Shown here: positions 6,612 through 9,653 of the stretch, in pieces | How the letters are laid out: each line of letters starts with the position of its first letter | How positions within the stretch are numbered: position 1 is the stretch's first letter | NCBI GenBank assembly: GCA_003022985.1 | Contig: PXTV01000135.1 | Location: forward strand, 1-9,653 | DNA from: Bacteroidetes bacterium SW_11_45_7 | Lineage (GTDB): Bacteria > Bacteroidota > Bacteroidia > Chitinophagales > SW-11-45-7 | Direction: 5' to 3' | DNA: 9,653 nucleotides | Notes under the pieces: model-generated | Databases searched by the model: none | Told to the model about the DNA's origin: nothing | Seen by the model: the letters and a program-made list of their open reading frames with translations, nothing else | Translations under genes and position numbers: made by a program

Positions 6612-8465
6612 ATGATGCAAATTAATACTCAATCCCCTCACCAAAAAGATGACATACTTTCTCAGAGCAACCGCTTTGTGAAATGGCAGAGAAATTACAT
6701 TGTAAACCCTGGTATTTATATATTTATCTTATTCCTGAGTACTTTTCAGGCATCTGCCCTTTCAATCGATGAGACAGTTCAGGATGCAACGTGTGCCGGT
6801 AGTTCAGATGGCTCAATTGATATCTCTGTCAGTGGTGGCGTCAAACCTTATACTTACAGTTGGAGCAATGGCGCAGCAACCGAAGACATTACGGGTGTGT
6901 CGGCAGGCAGTTATTCGGTCACCGTGACCGATGCCAATGCGAGCACTGTATCGAGTTCATTTACTGTTAATGAGCCAAGTGCCCTATCCTTATCTTTCTC
7001 AACCTCCGTTGACACATCAAACGGCCCGGCAACATGTGATGGTGATCCTGCTTCAACCGGCTTTGCTTTTAAGGCTAATCATACCATCAAAACCATGGTG
7101 CAGGATAGTGCCACAGTGCGCTCAAGATTTTCGCTGGATGCAACTGCAATTGGCCCCGCCCTTGCTGATTTTAACCAAAACGGCATTAATGATCTGGTGC
7201 TTCTCAACAATAAGGACACAATCCAGCTCTGGGATAAATTGGCCGGTCTTCACACAACCATCGACATTAGCGCTGATCCTGCCCATACAGATAAAAGTTT
7301 GTTAGCTGTCGGCCATTGGAACGGTTCCGGGTCTTCCATCTTTTATGCTGATGCCGATCTTAAGGAAATTTACAGGGTTAAGCCCGATCAAAGTCCGTCT
7401 AAGGTTATAAAGGCCGGCAATGGCACAAATGCAGTATCCGGCATAGCTGATATCGATGGAGATGGTGCTGATGAGTTGGTTTTTGTTGATGCCTCTCAGG
7501 AGGTAAGATACATCGATGACGATCAGTCGATTTCGACTACTGCCGTGACAATCGGTTTTAATAACGGAATTGGTATTGGCAGACCTCTTGATTATAATGG
7601 CAATGGGAAAGCAAGTATCCCTGCTGTGGGTGGAGGCAATGAAATATTGATGCTTGGGCCGAACGGCAACCGGGAAACAATCCTCTCAGGCACAGCTACT
7701 AAAGCCCCGATTGCACCTGTTGACGTGGATTGCGATAACGAGCATGAGCTCATTTTCCGAAACACGAATAACCAACTCCGTTACATTGAAGATGTCAGGG
7801 GCACGAACACCGTCAAAACATTTGTTGATGACAATGGCAACCAAGTTGTTGTTGACCAGACAGGGATTATCAATACCGGCTTGAGCAATGCCGATTTCGG
7901 AAAAGGATCTGCTTCTGTATCTGTCAGTGGAGGCACTAGTCCTTATAGCTATTCCTGGTCAAATGGTGTGAACGGTCAATCGATCGATGGCATTAATGAC
8001 GGTTCCTACAGTGTCACAGTAACAGACAGCAATAATTGCTCATCGGTGGATTCAGTGAATGTAGATGCTACAAACTTAAACTGTGTATGGGATGGCAGCG
8101 AAAGTACTGACTGGCATACGGGCGCCAATTGGAGTTGTGGCTCTGTTCCCGCATCGTCCGATTCGGTCACCATTCCGGTGGATGTGCCCAACATGCCCCT
8201 TATTTCGGATACTGCAAAAAGTGGCGCAATCACCATTGACAGCGGAGCCACGGTATCCTTTTCAGGCTCCGGCTCACCCTTTTTGGCTGTTCATGGCGAC
8301 CTGGTCAGCAATGGAAGTATCGACTACAGTTCAGGAGAAGTGAAAATGAAAGGGGATTCAAAACAAAAAATCACAGGCAGCGATGAAATCAAGGTTTACA
8401 ATCTCATGATAGATAATAGCAGATCATCCTTTCCTCAAATTGTGTTAGACGTACGCTTTCCCTAA
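6612..8465 (+). CDS. SprB-repeat / FG-GAP propeller T9SS surface protein, N-terminal part ('copy 2', frameshifted)
   Basis: The start is the first of two adjacent ATGs (6612, 6615). No later Met precedes the hydrophobic core, so the signal peptide has a long basic N-region (core GIYIFILFLSTF, likely cleavage after Ala49 in FQASA). Residues 56-120 form a SprB-type repeat (TCAGSSDGSIDISVSGG..PYTYSWSNG ... GSYSVTVTDA). Residues about 155-415 carry FG-GAP/VCBS-like blades (ADFNQNGINDLVLLN, ADIDGDGADELVFVD, LDYNGNGKASIPAVG, VDVDCDNEHELIFRN). Residues 427-485 give a second SprB block (KGSASVSVSGGTSPYSYSWSNG). Residues 490-605 form a DW..GANWSCG.VP beta module. The frame ends in VLDVRFP at 8465 because of a lesion at 8452; the family sequence resumes in another frame at 8453. 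SprB repeats are named after the Flavobacterium gliding adhesin, but this protein is much smaller. Confidence 0.8.
   Translation: MMQINTQSPHQKDDILSQSNRFVKWQRNYIVNPGIYIFILFLSTFQASALSIDETVQDATCAGSSDGSIDISVSGGVKPYTYSWSNGAATEDITGVSAGSYSVTVTDANASTVSSSFTVNEPSALSLSFSTSVDTSNGPATCDGDPASTGFAFKANHTIKTMVQDSATVRSRFSLDATAIGPALADFNQNGINDLVLLNNKDTIQLWDKLAGLHTTIDISADPAHTDKSLLAVGHWNGSGSSIFYADADLKEIYRVKPDQSPSKVIKAGNGTNAVSGIADIDGDGADELVFVDASQEVRYIDDDQSISTTAVTIGFNNGIGIGRPLDYNGNGKASIPAVGGGNEILMLGPNGNRETILSGTATKAPIAPVDVDCDNEHELIFRNTNNQLRYIEDVRGTNTVKTFVDDNGNQVVVDQTGIINTGLSNADFGKGSASVSVSGGTSPYSYSWSNGVNGQSIDGINDGSYSVTVTDSNNCSSVDSVNVDATNLNCVWDGSESTDWHTGANWSCGSVPASSDSVTIPVDVPNMPLISDTAKSGAITIDSGATVSFSGSGSPFLAVHGDLVSNGSIDYSSGEVKMKGDSKQKITGSDEIKVYNLMIDNSRSSFPQIVLDVRFP
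8353..8451 (+). repeat. 99-bp exact direct repeat, right copy
   Basis: This is identical to positions 1-99. It lies inside the copy 2 gene, immediately before the frameshifting lesion at 8452. After the lesion the similarity to copy 1 resumes at 8453, which aligns with 162. Confidence 0.95.
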
Positions 8466-8515
8466 CCAATACAGATGCCTCGGGTCTGACGAACTACAGC
8501 GCCCAAAGTCATATA

Positions 8516-9568
8516 GTGGGTTATTTCAAGCGCCATATCACTAAAAACCGCTCTGAGTATGTGTTCCCTGTTGGTGAGGGGACGCCTTCAACCTATTACC
8601 AGGGAGCCATCATCAATCGAGATATGAGCGATGTCAACTGGATTGTCTCCAGGTTTGAACCCTCCTTGGCAAGATACGACAGCAGCAAGCTCGAGGCGAG
8701 CACAGGCGAGTTCGATTACAAAAGATTATGTGATGAAGGCATGTGGGTCTTTGAACCGGACCAACAACCCAGTTTCCCGGGTATGTACGATGTGAAGCTT
8801 TGGATCGACAACATCGATGGTTTGACAGATAACCTGTTCGGCATTGTAAAACGGCCGAAAGGCGCAGGAGCAAGCGCCTGGGGTACAGGAAACTGCGTGT
8901 TGAACAACCCGGGTGGCAAAGGGCGTCTGAAAGAACATGGCTACGCATTATCCTTGATGTGCCAGAGCTTCTCCGAGCAAACCGCTGGTGATGGCGATGG
9001 TACATCACAACCTATCAACCTCCTCAATTTCGATGCAAAGCTGAAAGATGGTGACGTTAATCTTAACTGGACAACAGCAAGTGAAGTCAATAATGATTAC
9101 TTTACCGTGCAGCGCTCCACGAATGGCTATGAATGGAAAGATATTGCCAAAGTGGATGGTGCTGGTAACAGCTCCTCGAGGATGAGCTACAGCGAGGTGG
9201 ACAATGAGCCTCATCAAGGAATCTCTTATTACCGGCTCAAGCAGACAGACTTAAATGGAGAGGCCACTCATACCGGTATTGTAACGATTCATAACAAGAG
9301 CTATGAGAAAACAGACATAACGGTGTATCCAAATCCTTCAAGGGGTCAATTCAACATCGAGATGCGCTCGAATGCGGAATCCATTCGCATGTCACTATAC
9401 AATATCAATGGCGAATTGCTTTTCAAAAAGGTGCTTGGCAGTTCCAATGGGCATTACGAGGGCTCTTTTAATTTCCGGGATAAATTGTCTTCAGGAGTAT
9501 ACTTTATAAGAATGACGCCTATCGATGGCGAAAACTCCTATACGGAAAAGATCCGGATTAACAGGTAA
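8516..9568 (+). CDS. C-terminal part of the copy 2 T9SS surface protein (FPVG module, fibronectin-like segment, sorting domain)
   Basis: The family reading frame is open from 8453 (TLSLTNTDASGLTNYSAQS). ATG 8516 is only the first Met and no signal peptide follows, so this is the separated 3' half of the gene starting at 6612. It contains the YVFPVG signature (FPVG at 8564-8575), the DGDGTSQPI linker, a fibronectin-III-like segment (LNWTTASEVNNDYFTVQRS ... YYRLKQTDLNG) and a T9SS type A sorting domain (ITVYPNPSRGQF ... SGVYFIRM ... TEKIRINR). Adding the 61 nt missing relative to copy 1 makes 6612-9568 one frame of 1005 residues. All seven differences from copy 1 within 8453-8543 are silent, so this half was under protein-level selection until recently. 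Without the N-terminal half it would have no export signal. Confidence 0.8.
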   Translation: MGYFKRHITKNRSEYVFPVGEGTPSTYYQGAIINRDMSDVNWIVSRFEPSLARYDSSKLEASTGEFDYKRLCDEGMWVFEPDQQPSFPGMYDVKLWIDNIDGLTDNLFGIVKRPKGAGASAWGTGNCVLNNPGGKGRLKEHGYALSLMCQSFSEQTAGDGDGTSQPINLLNFDAKLKDGDVNLNWTTASEVNNDYFTVQRSTNGYEWKDIAKVDGAGNSSSRMSYSEVDNEPHQGISYYRLKQTDLNGEATHTGIVTIHNKSYEKTDITVYPNPSRGQFNIEMRSNAESIRMSLYNINGELLFKKVLGSSNGHYEGSFNFRDKLSSGVYFIRMTPIDGENSYTEKIRINR

Positions 9569-9593
9569 ATAAGCACCCCCGGAAAGGCTTCTG

Positions 9594-9628
9594 ATCCCGG
9601 AACAGCATTCGTTCCGGGATTTTCTTTT
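9594..9628 (+). terminator. intrinsic terminator after the copy 2 gene
   Basis: atcccggaac (9594-9603) and gttccgggat (9611-9620) form a perfect 10-bp stem around a 7-nt loop. A T-rich tail follows (ttttctttt, 9620-9628). It lies 26 nt after the stop codon at 9566-9568, which is the expected place for a rho-independent terminator. It is the only strong terminator in the window. Confidence 0.9.
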
Positions 9629-9653
9629 CAATATAAGGGTAGTGTTTGATGTT

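Noticed and set aside
8440..8520. Programmed ribosomal frameshifting as an explanation of the broken frames
   Set aside because: No slippery heptamer or downstream stimulatory structure is visible at 8452 or 2711, and the 8452 event is a loss of 61 nt relative to copy 1, which a ribosomal shift would not explain.
8634..9217. Several minus-strand open frames within the copy 2 3' half
   Set aside because: They are antisense shadows of a clearly coding + strand region with conserved family motifs.

Overview
The window looks like a piece of a Bacteroidota (Cytophagia/Flavobacteriia-type) genome. All recognisable coding sequence is on the + strand and belongs to one protein class: long, secreted, modular surface proteins. 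They carry N-terminal signal peptides, SprB, PKD-like and fibronectin-III-like segments, and end in the YPNP...GxYxxxI-type C-terminal domain that directs cargo through the type IX secretion system (T9SS). Start codons are preceded by A-rich leaders rather than clear Shine-Dalgarno sites, which also fits this phylum. I recognise no named gene, and there is no tRNA, rRNA, CRISPR array or transposase gene.

Layout. (1) Positions 1-1271: the 3' part of a T9SS cargo gene ('copy 1'), cut by the window start. (2) 1272-1951: non-coding. It holds a roughly 267-bp MITE-like element (1551-1817) with 26-bp imperfect terminal inverted repeats and several internal GGCT/AGCC hairpins. (3) 1952-2311: a decayed pseudogene, reduced to a signal peptide, a scrap of the fibronectin-like segment and the last 19 codons. 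(4) 2412-6135: a large T9SS cargo gene with two copies of a long beta-rich module around a pair of PKD-like domains, broken by a 1-nt frameshift near 2711 and a second lesion near 5908. (5) 6136-6611: non-coding, with nested inverted repeats. (6) 6612-9568: a third cargo gene ('copy 2') with SprB repeats and an FG-GAP-like propeller. It is broken at 8452 by a lesion that removes 61 nt net relative to copy 1. A strong intrinsic terminator follows at 9594-9628.

The main result is the relation between copies 1 and 2. Positions 1-99 are identical to 8353-8451. Ignoring the gap, identity continues up to position 195, after which silent differences build up and the copies drop to clearly diverged paralogues. 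Adding back the 61 nt gives copy 2 one uninterrupted frame of 1005 residues. This indicates either recent recombination or gene conversion between paralogues followed by a frameshift, or an assembly-graph effect at a repeat, since the window begins exactly where the repeat is first visible. No family member in the window has both ends and an intact frame, so the cluster may be decaying, phase-variable or imperfectly assembled. Read data would separate these options.
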